This document shows, piece after piece, positions 25,379 to 34,920 of a stretch of 38,662 nucleotides of DNA; within the stretch, counting starts at the first letter, position 1; each line of letters opens with the position of its first letter. The notes below the pieces were generated by a model. It was not told where the DNA came from and did no database searches. It worked only from the letters and a program-made list of their open reading frames with translations. The stretch is from Sphingomonadales bacterium UBA6157 (GTDB lineage: Bacteria > Pseudomonadota > Alphaproteobacteria > Sphingomonadales > Sphingomonadaceae). The translations under genes were made by a program, and so were the position numbers. Where the stretch lies: the NCBI GenBank assembly GCA_002423025.1, contig DIUN01000007.1:1-38662 (forward strand). The letters run 5' to 3'.

Positions 25379-26724
25379 TTGTAGCAAACCTTCTTCGCAG
25401 CGCTCACCACATCCTCAGCCTTGAGCAGCGCCGCCTTTTCCAGATTGGCCGCATAGGGCAGCGGCACATCGACGTTGGTGACGCGCAGGATCGGCGCATC
25501 AAGATCGTCAAAGCCCTGCTCCATGGCGACGGTGATGATTTCCGAGGCAATCGAGCACACCGGCCAGCCCTCCTCCACAACCACCATGCGGTTGGTCTTC
25601 TTGAGGCTGGCGAGCACTGTTGCCGTGTCGAGCGGCCGCAATGTCCGCAGATCGATGATCTCGGCCTCGATGCCCTCGGCCGCCAGGGTCTTCGCCGCCT
25701 CCAGAGCCACGCCGACGCCGATGGAGTAGCTCACCAGCGTCACATCGCGCCCGGCGCGGACCACGCTGGCCTTGCCGATGGGAACCGCCACATCGCCTTC
25801 CGGCACATCGAAGCTCTGGCCGTAGAGCAGCTCGTTTTCCAGGAACACCACCGGGTCCGGCGAGCGAATGGCGCTCTTCAGCAGCCCCTTGGCATCGGCG
25901 GCGCTATACGGCGCAATCACGATCAGGCCGGGCACGCTGGCATACCAGGGTGCGTAATTCTGGCTGTGCTGCGCGCCAACGCGCGAGGCCGCACCGTTCG
26001 GCCCGCGGAACACGATCGGGCAGCGCATCTGGCCACCGGACATGTAGTTGGTCTTGGCGGCGGAGTTGATGATGTGGTCAATCGCCTGCATGGCGAAATT
26101 GAAGGTCATGAACTCCACGATCGGCTTCAGCCCACCCATCGCGGCGCCGGTGCCGAGCCCGGCAAAGCCATATTCCGTGATCGGCGTGTCCACCACGCGC
26201 TGCGGGCCAAACTCCTCGAGCAGGCCCTGCGTCACCTTGTAGGCGCCCTGATACTCAGCGACTTCCTCACCCATCACGAACACTTCCGGCGTGGTGCGCA
26301 TTTCCTCGGCCATCGCATCGCGCAGCGCCTCGCGAACGGTCTGGCGCTTGACCGGACCATCAAAGGCTACCGGCGCAGTCGCTGCTACAACAGCCTCTGC
26401 AGCAATCGGCGCAGCTACAGGAGCCGCGGCAGCAACTGGCGCAGCAGCCTTGGCAACCACCGGAGCAGCAGGCGCCGCAACTTCGTCCTCACCGGCGATG
26501 GTGGCGATAACGGTGCCAACTTTCACGCCTTCGGTGCCGGCCGCGACATGCAGCGTCACCACCGTACCACCGTCATCGGCCTCGAGTTCCATCGTCGCCT
26601 TGTCGGTCTCGATCTCGGCAAGCAGGTCTCCCGGCTTCACCACATCGCCCTCGGCAACGAGCCATTTGGCCAGAGTCCCCTCCTCCATCGTGGGGGACAT
26701 GGCGGGAAGCTTGATCTCGGCCAT
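25375..26724 (-). CDS. pdhB: Pyruvate dehydrogenase E1 beta with N-terminal lipoyl domain
   Basis: E1-beta pairs with E1-alpha to decarboxylate pyruvate using thiamine diphosphate. The 449-aa protein is longer than the usual ~325 aa because residues 1-80 are a complete lipoyl domain with Lys42 in ETDKATME, nearly the same layout as in E2. A long Ala/Val/Pro linker (about 83-125) follows, then the transketolase-like pyrimidine domain (REALRDAMAEEMRTTPEVFVMGEEVAEYQGAYK) and the C-terminal domain (DLRTLRPLD, VVVEEGWP). A lipoyl domain on E1-beta is known in alphaproteobacteria such as Zymomonas and Sinorhizobium. It overlaps both neighbours by one to four bases. Confidence 0.96.
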   Translation of the reverse strand: MAEIKLPAMSPTMEEGTLAKWLVAEGDVVKPGDLLAEIETDKATMELEADDGGTVVTLHVAAGTEGVKVGTVIATIAGEDEVAAPAAPVVAKAAAPVAAAAPVAAPIAAEAVVAATAPVAFDGPVKRQTVREALRDAMAEEMRTTPEVFVMGEEVAEYQGAYKVTQGLLEEFGPQRVVDTPITEYGFAGLGTGAAMGGLKPIVEFMTFNFAMQAIDHIINSAAKTNYMSGGQMRCPIVFRGPNGAASRVGAQHSQNYAPWYASVPGLIVIAPYSAADAKGLLKSAIRSPDPVVFLENELLYGQSFDVPEGDVAVPIGKASVVRAGRDVTLVSYSIGVGVALEAAKTLAAEGIEAEIIDLRTLRPLDTATVLASLKKTNRMVVVEEGWPVCSIASEIITVAMEQGFDDLDAPILRVTNVDVPLPYAANLEKAALLKAEDVVSAAKKVCYK

Positions 26725-27836
26725 CAGTAGGTTCCCACCAGCACGTCGGTATAAAGTTCGGAAAGTTCGGGCTCGGGCGCTTCCTCGGCAAAATCGGCGG
26801 CGCCGGTCACGATGGCCCGCACCTCCTTGTCGATTTCCTTGAGCCTGGCCTCATCGGCAAAGCCACCCTCGATGATCTCGCGCTTGGCCGCCTCGATCGG
26901 GTCGCTCTTCTCGCGCATTGCGGCCACTTCCTCGCGGCTGCGATATTTTGCGGGGTCTGACATCGAGTGGCCGCGGTAGCGATAGGTCTTAAGTTCGAGC
27001 AGGATCGGCCCCTTGCCGGAGCGCACCCAATCCACCGCCGTCTGTGCCGCTCCGCGCACCGCAAGCACGTCCATGCCGTCCACCTGCAAGCCCGGAACGC
27101 GGAAGCTCTCGCCGCGGCGGTAGAGCTGGTCCTCGGAGGACGAGCGGTTGACGCTTGTGCCCATGGCATATTGGTTGTTCTCGATGACGAAGATCACCGG
27201 CAGCTTCCACAGCTCAGCCATGTTGAAGCTCTCATAGACCTGGCCCTGGTTGGAGGCGCCATCGCCAAAATAGGTCACGGCCAGCCCGCCATCGCCCTTG
27301 TACTTGTGGGCAAAGGCCAGCCCCGTGCCGAGCGGCACCTGCGCCGCCACAATGCCGTGGCCGCCGTAAAAACCATGCTCCACACTGAACATGTGCATGG
27401 AGCCGCCCTTGCCCTTGGAGATGCCGGCAGCACGACCGGTCAGCTCGGCCATCACGGCTTCAGCCGGAATGCCCGCCACCAGCATATGGCCATGGTCACG
27501 ATAGCCGGTGATCACCGAGTCGGTGGGCCGCAAAGCTGCCTGGATGCCCACCACAACAGCCTCCTGGCCGATGTAGAGGTGGCAGAAGCCTCCGATCATG
27601 CCCATGCCGTAAAGCTGCCCGGCCCGCTCTTCAAAGCGCCGGACCAGAAGCATCTGGCGGTAGAAATCCAGCAATTCCGGCCCTGTCGCTTTGTGCCGTT
27701 TTGGTTCAGGAGGCCTGGGCCACCCCCGCGAACTATCCTTCGCAGATGCAGCATTTGCGGCCGGATCGGTTAGCGCGGCGGGGGCTGCAGAGGCCTTTGG
27801 CTTGGTGCCGGATTTCGGCGTTGCAGTACGGGCCAT
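26724..27836 (-). CDS. pdhA: Pyruvate dehydrogenase E1 alpha
   Basis: The thiamine-diphosphate-binding alpha subunit of pyruvate dehydrogenase. The 370-aa protein has a 45-residue Ala/Lys/Pro-rich N-terminal tail that may dock on E2, then MLLVRRFEERAGQLYGMG, GGFCHLYIGQEA, YRDHGHML, and the ThDP motif GDGASNQGQVYESFNMAELWKLPVIFVIENN. The regulatory-loop block YRYRGHSMSDPAKYR is intact. A GGAG nine bases before ATG 27836 supports this start over ATG 27845, which is too close to it. The stop overlaps pdhB by one base (TGATG). Confidence 0.95.
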   Translation of the reverse strand: MARTATPKSGTKPKASAAPAALTDPAANAASAKDSSRGWPRPPEPKRHKATGPELLDFYRQMLLVRRFEERAGQLYGMGMIGGFCHLYIGQEAVVVGIQAALRPTDSVITGYRDHGHMLVAGIPAEAVMAELTGRAAGISKGKGGSMHMFSVEHGFYGGHGIVAAQVPLGTGLAFAHKYKGDGGLAVTYFGDGASNQGQVYESFNMAELWKLPVIFVIENNQYAMGTSVNRSSSEDQLYRRGESFRVPGLQVDGMDVLAVRGAAQTAVDWVRSGKGPILLELKTYRYRGHSMSDPAKYRSREEVAAMREKSDPIEAAKREIIEGGFADEARLKEIDKEVRAIVTGAADFAEEAPEPELSELYTDVLVGTY

Positions 27837-27857
27837 GTCGCGCATCTCCGGATGGAA

Positions 27858-27879
27858 TGTCGCAGGTATAGATGCGACA
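27858..27879 (-). promoter_or_regulatory. Inverted repeat TGTCGCA-N8-TGCGACA before pdhA
   Basis: A perfect seven-base inverted repeat (27858-27864 and 27873-27879) with an eight-base AT-containing spacer lies in the 64-bp gap between the ftsB-like stop and the pdhA start. The 22-bp span fits a dimeric repressor operator about 20 bases before the pdhA ATG, or a small hairpin. No binding protein can be named. Confidence 0.4.
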
Positions 27880-27900
27880 CCGGCCCGTCAGCAACCCCCC

Positions 27901-28245
27901 TCACTCCGCGTCCGGTGCGGTCATCCCCTCATTTTCCCCCAATGGTACAATTATCTCATCTGGCTTAACCACATTGAGGTTTTTTCGCACCAGTTCATCG
28001 GCCAGGTCCGGGTCAACGCCGCGCGGGTCCAGCAGCTTCACCTGCCTATCCAGCGCCGCGCGTGCTTCGGCGCGCTCCGCCACTTGCTGCTCCAGCTTGG
28101 CGCGCTCGCTCTTGTAGCCTCGCCAGGCGATCACGCCGGTTGGCCCGGCCACCGCATGATAGGCAAAATAGCCCACGAGAAGGATGCATACGGCCGGGAG
28201 CAAAGCCCGCCGCAAATAGCTCCAAAGCACTGATCGCTCTTCCAT
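27901..28245 (-). CDS. FtsB/DivIC-like septum formation initiator
   Basis: A 114-aa single-span protein of the FtsB/DivIC family, which joins the divisome FtsQ-FtsB-FtsL subcomplex at the inner membrane. From ATG 28245 there is a short cytoplasmic basic N-terminus, a membrane segment (about residues 12-32), a coiled-coil-prone stretch (YKSERAKLEQQVAERAEARAALDRQVKLL) and the family block DLADELVRKNLNVVKPDEIIVPL. Upstream in-frame codons to 28359 are not conserved-looking. Placement directly upstream of pdhA is common in alphaproteobacteria. Confidence 0.88.
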   Translation of the reverse strand: MEERSVLWSYLRRALLPAVCILLVGYFAYHAVAGPTGVIAWRGYKSERAKLEQQVAERAEARAALDRQVKLLDPRGVDPDLADELVRKNLNVVKPDEIIVPLGENEGMTAPDAE

Positions 28246-28358
28246 GCCCCAGCGATACCCCCTCCCCCGCCGCGTCGCAAGAACCTCCCAAAAACCAGCC
28301 TCGCCACTCATCAACCGAGCCACTAAGGTGCCGGACAAATCAGCCTTGGGAGCCAGCA

Positions 28359-30395
<2,037 letters not shown>

Positions 30396-30401
30396 GACGC
30401 A

Positions 30402-30434
30402 GCGCCGCGAGCACATGGTGTGCGCTCGCGGCGC
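30402..30434 (+). terminator. Strong GC hairpin after the beta-oxidation gene
   Basis: GCGCCGCGAGC (30402-30412) is exactly complementary to GCTCGCGGCGC (30424-30434). An alternative fold adds an inner GCACA/TGTGC stem around a three-base loop. It begins seven bases after the TAA. No U-run follows, so it may be a Rho-assisted terminator or a 3'-end-protecting stem rather than a classical intrinsic terminator. Confidence 0.6.
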
Positions 30435-30516
30435 AAGCCCGGCCATCTGGGCGTTGCGCGCGCCCTGCGACCAACTTGCGCGTAACCAAACCCCGGGCCC
30501 GCGCGTATAAGGCAGC

Positions 30517-31017
30517 ATGATCAGCCGCCGTTCCGCTCTCACCCTCTCCCTCGCCGCCGTTGCAAGCTGGCCCATATCGCGCTTGCTCACCGAGCCTGCG
30601 GTGGCCGCGACCAAGGGCAAGTTCGCCTACACGCTCAGCGAGGCGGAGTGGCGCAAGAAGCTTGATCGCAACAGCTATGCCGTGCTTCGCGAGGAAAAGA
30701 CCGAGAGTCCCTACAGCTCGCCGCTCAACAGCGAGAAGCGCGCCGGCACCTTCCTCTGCAAGGGCTGCGCCCTGCCGCTGTTCAGCAGCCGCACGAAGTA
30801 TGACAGCGGGACTGGCTGGCCGAGCTTCTGGCAGCCGCTGAAAGGCGCCATCGGCACCCAGGAGGACAACAGCATCCCGATGATGCCCCGTACGGAAGTG
30901 CACTGCGCCCGCTGCGGTGGCCACCTCGGCCATGTTTTCGATGATGGCCCGAAGCCGACCGGCCTGCGCTATTGCATGAACGGCCTGTCGCTCACCTTCC
31001 AGCCCGCAAAGGCCTGA
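30517..31017 (+). CDS. msrB: Exported peptide-methionine (R)-S-oxide reductase
   Basis: MsrB reduces the R epimer of methionine sulfoxide in proteins. The 166-aa protein starts with a Tat-type signal (SRRSALTLSLAAVA ... AVA-AT near residue 31), so it should work in the periplasm. Zinc ligands are Cys81/Cys84 (CKGC) and Cys130/Cys133 (CARC); the catalytic Cys153 is in RYCMNG. At the position where many MsrBs have the resolving cysteine (SGCGWPSF) there is Thr99 (SGTGWPSF), so this is a one-cysteine form. msrA follows three bases after the stop, so the two are co-transcribed. Confidence 0.93.
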   Translation: MISRRSALTLSLAAVASWPISRLLTEPAVAATKGKFAYTLSEAEWRKKLDRNSYAVLREEKTESPYSSPLNSEKRAGTFLCKGCALPLFSSRTKYDSGTGWPSFWQPLKGAIGTQEDNSIPMMPRTEVHCARCGGHLGHVFDDGPKPTGLRYCMNGLSLTFQPAKA

Positions 31018-31020
31018 GCC

Positions 31021-31689
31021 ATGAAGCTCCACGCTCTCACCGCCCTTCTGCTCGCTACCGCCGCCTGCGGCACCGTTTCCGCAGCCGAGCGGGTCATCAC
31101 GGCCCCAGTCCCGGCCGTGGACATGCCGCTCAAGGCCGGCCCGGTGCAAACGGCGGTGTTTGCCGGAGGCTGCTTCTGGGGTGTGGAAGGCGTGTTCGAG
31201 CGCGTCCAGGGCGTCATCTCGGCGCGCTCGGGCTATGCCGGCGGCGCGAAGGAAACCGCCATTTACGAAGTGACCAACTCCGGCACCACAGGCCATGCCG
31301 AGGCCGTGGAGATCAAATATGATCCGTCAAAGGTCAGCTACGGCACACTGCTGCGGATCTTCTTCTCGGTGGCGCATGACCCGACGCAACTCAACCGCCA
31401 GGGCCCGGATCGCGGCACGCAATACCGCTCCACCGTCTTCCCGCGCGATGCCGAGCAGGCCCGCGTTGCCCGGGCCTATATTGCCCAGATGACAACCGCG
31501 AATAGCTGGGGCGGCAAGATCGTCACGACGCTGGAGCCGGGCAAGGCATTTTATCCTGCCGAGGGCTACCACCAGAATTTCCTGCGCGGCAACCCAAGCT
31601 ATCCCTACATCGTCATCAACGACCTGCCCAAGCTGGAAGCGCTGAAGAAGCTCTTTCCGCAATATTGGAGCGCCAAGCCGGCGGCGTGA
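31021..31689 (+). CDS. msrA: Exported peptide-methionine (S)-S-oxide reductase
   Basis: MsrA reduces the S epimer of methionine sulfoxide. The 222-aa protein has a signal peptide; cleavage could be at VSA-AE (about residue 21) or at a lipobox-like TAAC with Cys16. The catalytic Cys51 is in FAGGCFWGVEG, and GYAGG, GHAEAVEI and EGYHQNFL are conserved blocks. No other cysteine occurs after Cys51, so the usual C-terminal resolving cysteines are absent. With the Tat-exported MsrB just upstream it forms a periplasmic methionine-repair pair. Confidence 0.93.
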   Translation: MKLHALTALLLATAACGTVSAAERVITAPVPAVDMPLKAGPVQTAVFAGGCFWGVEGVFERVQGVISARSGYAGGAKETAIYEVTNSGTTGHAEAVEIKYDPSKVSYGTLLRIFFSVAHDPTQLNRQGPDRGTQYRSTVFPRDAEQARVARAYIAQMTTANSWGGKIVTTLEPGKAFYPAEGYHQNFLRGNPSYPYIVINDLPKLEALKKLFPQYWSAKPAA

Positions 31690-31690
31690 C

Positions 31691-31714
31691 CCCTCTCCCG
31701 GCTGAGGGAGAGGG
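31691..31714. terminator. 9-bp perfect hairpin between convergent msrA and pntB
   Basis: CCCTCTCCC (31691-31699) and GGGAGAGGG (31706-31714) pair perfectly around a six-base loop directly after the msrA stop and about 27 bases beyond the pntB stop on the other strand. Purine/pyrimidine-pure arms of this kind occur as repeated extragenic palindromes in many GC-rich genomes. A bidirectional terminator role is plausible, though no U-tract follows. Confidence 0.55.
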
Positions 31715-31740
31715 TAGGCTCAATCACGCAAATCTGCCGC

Positions 31741-33162
31741 TTAGTGCCCGAGGTTCTTGACGATGGTTTCCACCATCTTCTTGGCGTCGGCGAGCAGCAT
31801 CATGGTGTTGTCCATGTAGAACACCGGGTTGTCGACGCCGGCATAGCCCACGCCGCCCATCGAGCGCTTCACAAACAGCACGGTCTTGGCCTTTTCCACG
31901 TCCAGCACCGGCATGCCGTAGATCGGCGAGGTCTTGTCGGTCTTGGCGAGCGGGTTGGTCACGTCGTTGGCACCGATGACGAAGGCCACATCGCACTGGG
32001 CGAACTCGGAGTTGATATCCTCCAGTTCGAACACTTCATCGTAAGGCACATTGGCCTCGGCGAGCAGCACGTTCATGTGGCCAGGCATGCGGCCGGCAAC
32101 CGGGTGAATGGCGTATTTTACCGAAACGCCTTCCTTCTTCAGCAGGTCGCCCATTTCGCGCAGCGCGTGCTGCGCCTGGGATACGGCCATGCCATAGCCC
32201 GGCACGATGATGACGCTCTCGGCGTTCTTCATGATGAAGGCTGCATCCTCGGCCGAGCCGGCCTTGTAGGCCTTCTGGATCGCGGCGCCCTTCGGCCCGC
32301 CAGCATCCGCCTCGGCACCGAAGCCCCCGGCGATGACGCTGATGAAGCTGCGGTTCATCGCCTTGCACATGATGTAGGAGAGGATCGCGCCCGAGGAGCC
32401 GACCAGCGCACCGGTGATGATCATCGCGGTGTTCTGCAGCGTGAAGCCCATCGCCGCTGCTGCCCAGCCCGAATAGCTGTTGAGCATGGAGATGACGACC
32501 GGCATGTCCGCGCCGCCGATCGGGACAATCAGCAAGAAGCCGATGAGGAAGCTGAGCGCCGTAATCGTCCAGAACACCGCCGGCTGTTGGTCAAAGACGA
32601 AATAGGCGACAAGGCCGAGAATGCCGGCAATCAAGCCGAGGTTGATGACATGGCGTCCCGGCAGCAGGATCGGCGAGCCGCTCATCCGCCCGGAAAGCTT
32701 GAGGAAGGCGATGACAGAGCCCGAGAAGGTGATGGCACCGATGGCAACGCCAAGCCCAAGCTCGACACGCGACACGGCGAATATCTCACCGGTAGCTGCA
32801 TCGACGATGCCGAACGCCGTCGGGTTCAGATAGGCGGAAGCACCCACCAGCACGGCGGCAAGGCCGACAAGGCTGTGGAAGCCAGCAACCAGCTCCGGCA
32901 TCGCCGTCATCTGGATCTTCTGGGCGATGAACCAGCCAATGGTCCCGCCGATGGCGATGGCGCCAATGATCAGCGGCAGGCCGACATTGTGCAGCAGCAG
33001 CGTCGTCACCACGGCAATGCCCATGCCGATCATGCCATATTGGTTACCCTTCTGGCTCGATTCCGGCGAGGACAGCCCGCGCAGCGACAGGATGAAAAGC
33101 ACGCCCGCAACAAGGTAGGCGAGCATCGCCCAGGCGGGCGTGGCGGCAGCAACGTGTTCCAT
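31741..33162 (-). CDS. pntB: NAD(P) transhydrogenase subunit beta
   Basis: PntB carries the NADP(H)-binding domain III and part of the membrane domain of the proton-translocating transhydrogenase, which makes NADPH from NADH using the proton gradient. The 473-aa protein has about eight or nine hydrophobic spans in residues 1-270 and the conserved NADP site GYGMAVSQAQHALREMGD, HPVAGRMPGHMNVLLAEA, VIGANDVTNPLAK and KRSMGGVGYAGVDN. It is the last gene of the pnt cluster, 24 bases after pntA2. Confidence 0.95.
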   Translation of the reverse strand: MEHVAAATPAWAMLAYLVAGVLFILSLRGLSSPESSQKGNQYGMIGMGIAVVTTLLLHNVGLPLIIGAIAIGGTIGWFIAQKIQMTAMPELVAGFHSLVGLAAVLVGASAYLNPTAFGIVDAATGEIFAVSRVELGLGVAIGAITFSGSVIAFLKLSGRMSGSPILLPGRHVINLGLIAGILGLVAYFVFDQQPAVFWTITALSFLIGFLLIVPIGGADMPVVISMLNSYSGWAAAAMGFTLQNTAMIITGALVGSSGAILSYIMCKAMNRSFISVIAGGFGAEADAGGPKGAAIQKAYKAGSAEDAAFIMKNAESVIIVPGYGMAVSQAQHALREMGDLLKKEGVSVKYAIHPVAGRMPGHMNVLLAEANVPYDEVFELEDINSEFAQCDVAFVIGANDVTNPLAKTDKTSPIYGMPVLDVEKAKTVLFVKRSMGGVGYAGVDNPVFYMDNTMMLLADAKKMVETIVKNLGH

Positions 33163-33186
33163 GATCTTGGCCCCTATTCCGTCCGC

Positions 33187-33492
33187 TTACTTCGCCGCGC
33201 CCGGCTTCTTGTCTTTTTTCTTGTACATCGCGAGCATGCGCCGCGTGACGGCGAAGCCGCCGAAGATGTTGACGCTGGCCAGAACCACCGCCAGCAGCCC
33301 CAGCCACTTGGAAACTTCAGAACCGCCAACCGCCGCCGAGGATGCGATGAGCGCACCGACGATGATCACCGAGGAGATGGCGTTGGTCACGGCCATCAGC
33401 GGCGTATGCAGCGCCGGCGTAACGGACCAGACGACGTAATAGCCGACAAAGCAGGCCATCACGAAAATCGAAAGGATCGAAAGGAAATCCAT
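33187..33492 (-). CDS. pntA2: NAD(P) transhydrogenase subunit alpha part 2 (membrane)
   Basis: A 101-aa membrane polypeptide equal to the C-terminal membrane part of E. coli PntA, encoded separately here as in Rhodospirillum rubrum and many alphaproteobacteria. Three hydrophobic spans are visible, with the conserved VTPALHTPLMAVTNAISS and ASVNIFGGFAVTRRML. The C-terminus is Lys-rich (YKKKDKKPGAAK). It is flanked at 12 and 24 bases by pntA and pntB. Confidence 0.93.
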   Translation of the reverse strand: MDFLSILSIFVMACFVGYYVVWSVTPALHTPLMAVTNAISSVIIVGALIASSAAVGGSEVSKWLGLLAVVLASVNIFGGFAVTRRMLAMYKKKDKKPGAAK

Positions 33493-33504
33493 GGCTTTTG
33501 CTCC

Positions 33505-34635
33505 TCAGCCCGCGATCAGGCGGTCATGGACGATCGCGCCGCCCTCGGTCAGCTTGATGCCCTTGACGATCTCGTCATCGGCGGCGAATGCCACTGCCTT
33601 GCCTTCCTTGTCCCAGAAGGCATTGAGCAGGTTGAACAGATTGCGCGAATAAAGCGCCGAGGAATCGGCCGCCATGCGCGAAGTGATGTTCTTGTGGCCG
33701 ATGATCTTGACGCCGTGGATGGTCACCACTTCGCCAACCTTCGAGCCCTCGACATTTCCGCCGCTTTCAACAGCCAGATCGACGATGATGCTGCCGGGGC
33801 GCATCGAGGCGATCTGGGCATCGCTCACCAGTCGCGGTGCCGGGCGGCCGGGGATGAGTGCGGTGGTGATGACGATGTCCTGCTTGGCGATGTGGCTGGA
33901 AACGAGCGCGGCCTGTGCAGCCTTGTACTCATCCGACATTTCGGTGGCATAGCCGCCCGAGCCTTCACCCTCGATGCCCTTCACGTCCTCCACGAAGATC
34001 GCCTTGGCACCGAGCGATTCAATCTGCTCCTTGGTGGCCGAGCGCACATCCGTCGCTGACACCAGCGCACCGAGGCGGCGCGCCGTGGCGATGGCCTGCA
34101 GGCCGGCCACGCCAACGCCCATCACGAATACGCGGGCGGCGGAAATCGTGCCCGCCGCCGTCATCATCATCGGGAAGGCGCGGCCATAAGCCTCCGCCGC
34201 ATCGATGACAGACTTGTAGCCGGCCAGGTTGGACTGGGAGGACAGCACGTCCATCGATTGCGCGCGGGTGATGCGCGGCATGAACTCCATGGAGAGCGCC
34301 ACGATGCCGGCCTTGGCATAGCCTTCGATCCGCGCCCGATCAGCAAATGGCGCCAGGATGGCAGCGAGCATGGTTCCCGGCCGGATGCCCGGCAGCTGGT
34401 CCACGGAAGGCCCCTGCACGGCCAGCACCAGGTCGGCATCGGCCAGAATCGCCGCGCGCTCGCCAATGGTCGCCCCGGCTTCGGCATAGGCCGCATCCGA
34501 GATGTTGGCGCCAGTGCCGGCGCCGCTCTCGATCGAAATCGAGGCGCCGAGGCCGATGAGTTTCTTGATCGTCTCCGGCGTGGCGGCGACGCGATGTTCC
34601 GCGTCCGCGGTCTCGCGCAAAACGGCGATCTTCAT
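33505..34635 (-). CDS. pntA: NAD(P) transhydrogenase subunit alpha part 1 (NAD domain)
   Basis: The soluble NAD(H)-binding domain I of the transhydrogenase. The 376-aa protein begins MKIAVLRETADAEHRVAATPE, with alanine-dehydrogenase/PNT N-terminal and C-terminal folds. The NAD-binding segment VFVMGVGVAGLQAIATARRLGA is followed by ATDVRSATKEQIESLGA, and DLAVESGGNVEGSK is conserved. A GGGGG Shine-Dalgarno precedes the ATG. The 46-residue oxidase subunit IV gene lies 44 bases upstream on the same strand. Confidence 0.95.
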   Translation of the reverse strand: MKIAVLRETADAEHRVAATPETIKKLIGLGASISIESGAGTGANISDAAYAEAGATIGERAAILADADLVLAVQGPSVDQLPGIRPGTMLAAILAPFADRARIEGYAKAGIVALSMEFMPRITRAQSMDVLSSQSNLAGYKSVIDAAEAYGRAFPMMMTAAGTISAARVFVMGVGVAGLQAIATARRLGALVSATDVRSATKEQIESLGAKAIFVEDVKGIEGEGSGGYATEMSDEYKAAQAALVSSHIAKQDIVITTALIPGRPAPRLVSDAQIASMRPGSIIVDLAVESGGNVEGSKVGEVVTIHGVKIIGHKNITSRMAADSSALYSRNLFNLLNAFWDKEGKAVAFAADDEIVKGIKLTEGGAIVHDRLIAG

Positions 34636-34679
34636 GGACTAACCCCCAACGAAATCAGCAAAAAATTCGCCTGAACAAA

Positions 34680-34820
34680 TCAGACGAGGAACACGGCCAT
34701 CAGGATGAGCGAAAGGACGACGAGAATCACGCCCCACTTCGTCGCGGCCATGAAGCCTTCGTAAGTCCCGCGGTGATCGGAGGAATTGTTGCCGTGCGGC
34801 TCGGTGCCATGATTAGCCAT
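34680..34820 (-). CDS. aa3-type cytochrome c oxidase subunit IV (46 aa)
   Basis: A 46-aa protein starting MANHGTEPHG, with a hydrophilic His/Asn/Asp-rich N-terminus, the block YEGFMAATKWG and one membrane span (VILVVLSLILMAVFLV). This is the pattern of the small alphaproteobacterial aa3 oxidase subunit IV family. The enclosing open frame extends to 35078 but those codons overlap folP and are not conserved. No oxidase genes are nearby; instead it leads the pnt genes, an arrangement I recall from sphingomonads. The 100-bp gap upstream (34821-34920) presumably holds a promoter, but no clear boxes were identified. Confidence 0.82.
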   Translation of the reverse strand: MANHGTEPHGNNSSDHRGTYEGFMAATKWGVILVVLSLILMAVFLV

Positions 34821-34920
34821 AATGAAACCCGTTATCTGAATTGGCGCGCCCCTCGCGCCTCTGCCCCATAGCAGATGCAGCAATGCTGTGAAGATGTCAC
34901 GAAACTTGGCGTTCCAGGCT

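Noticed and set aside
31744..34059. 771-codon open frame antisense to the pnt genes
   Set aside because: It spans three well-supported genes on the other strand, is His/Arg/Asp-rich as expected from reverse-complemented GC-rich codons, and has no recognisable domain.
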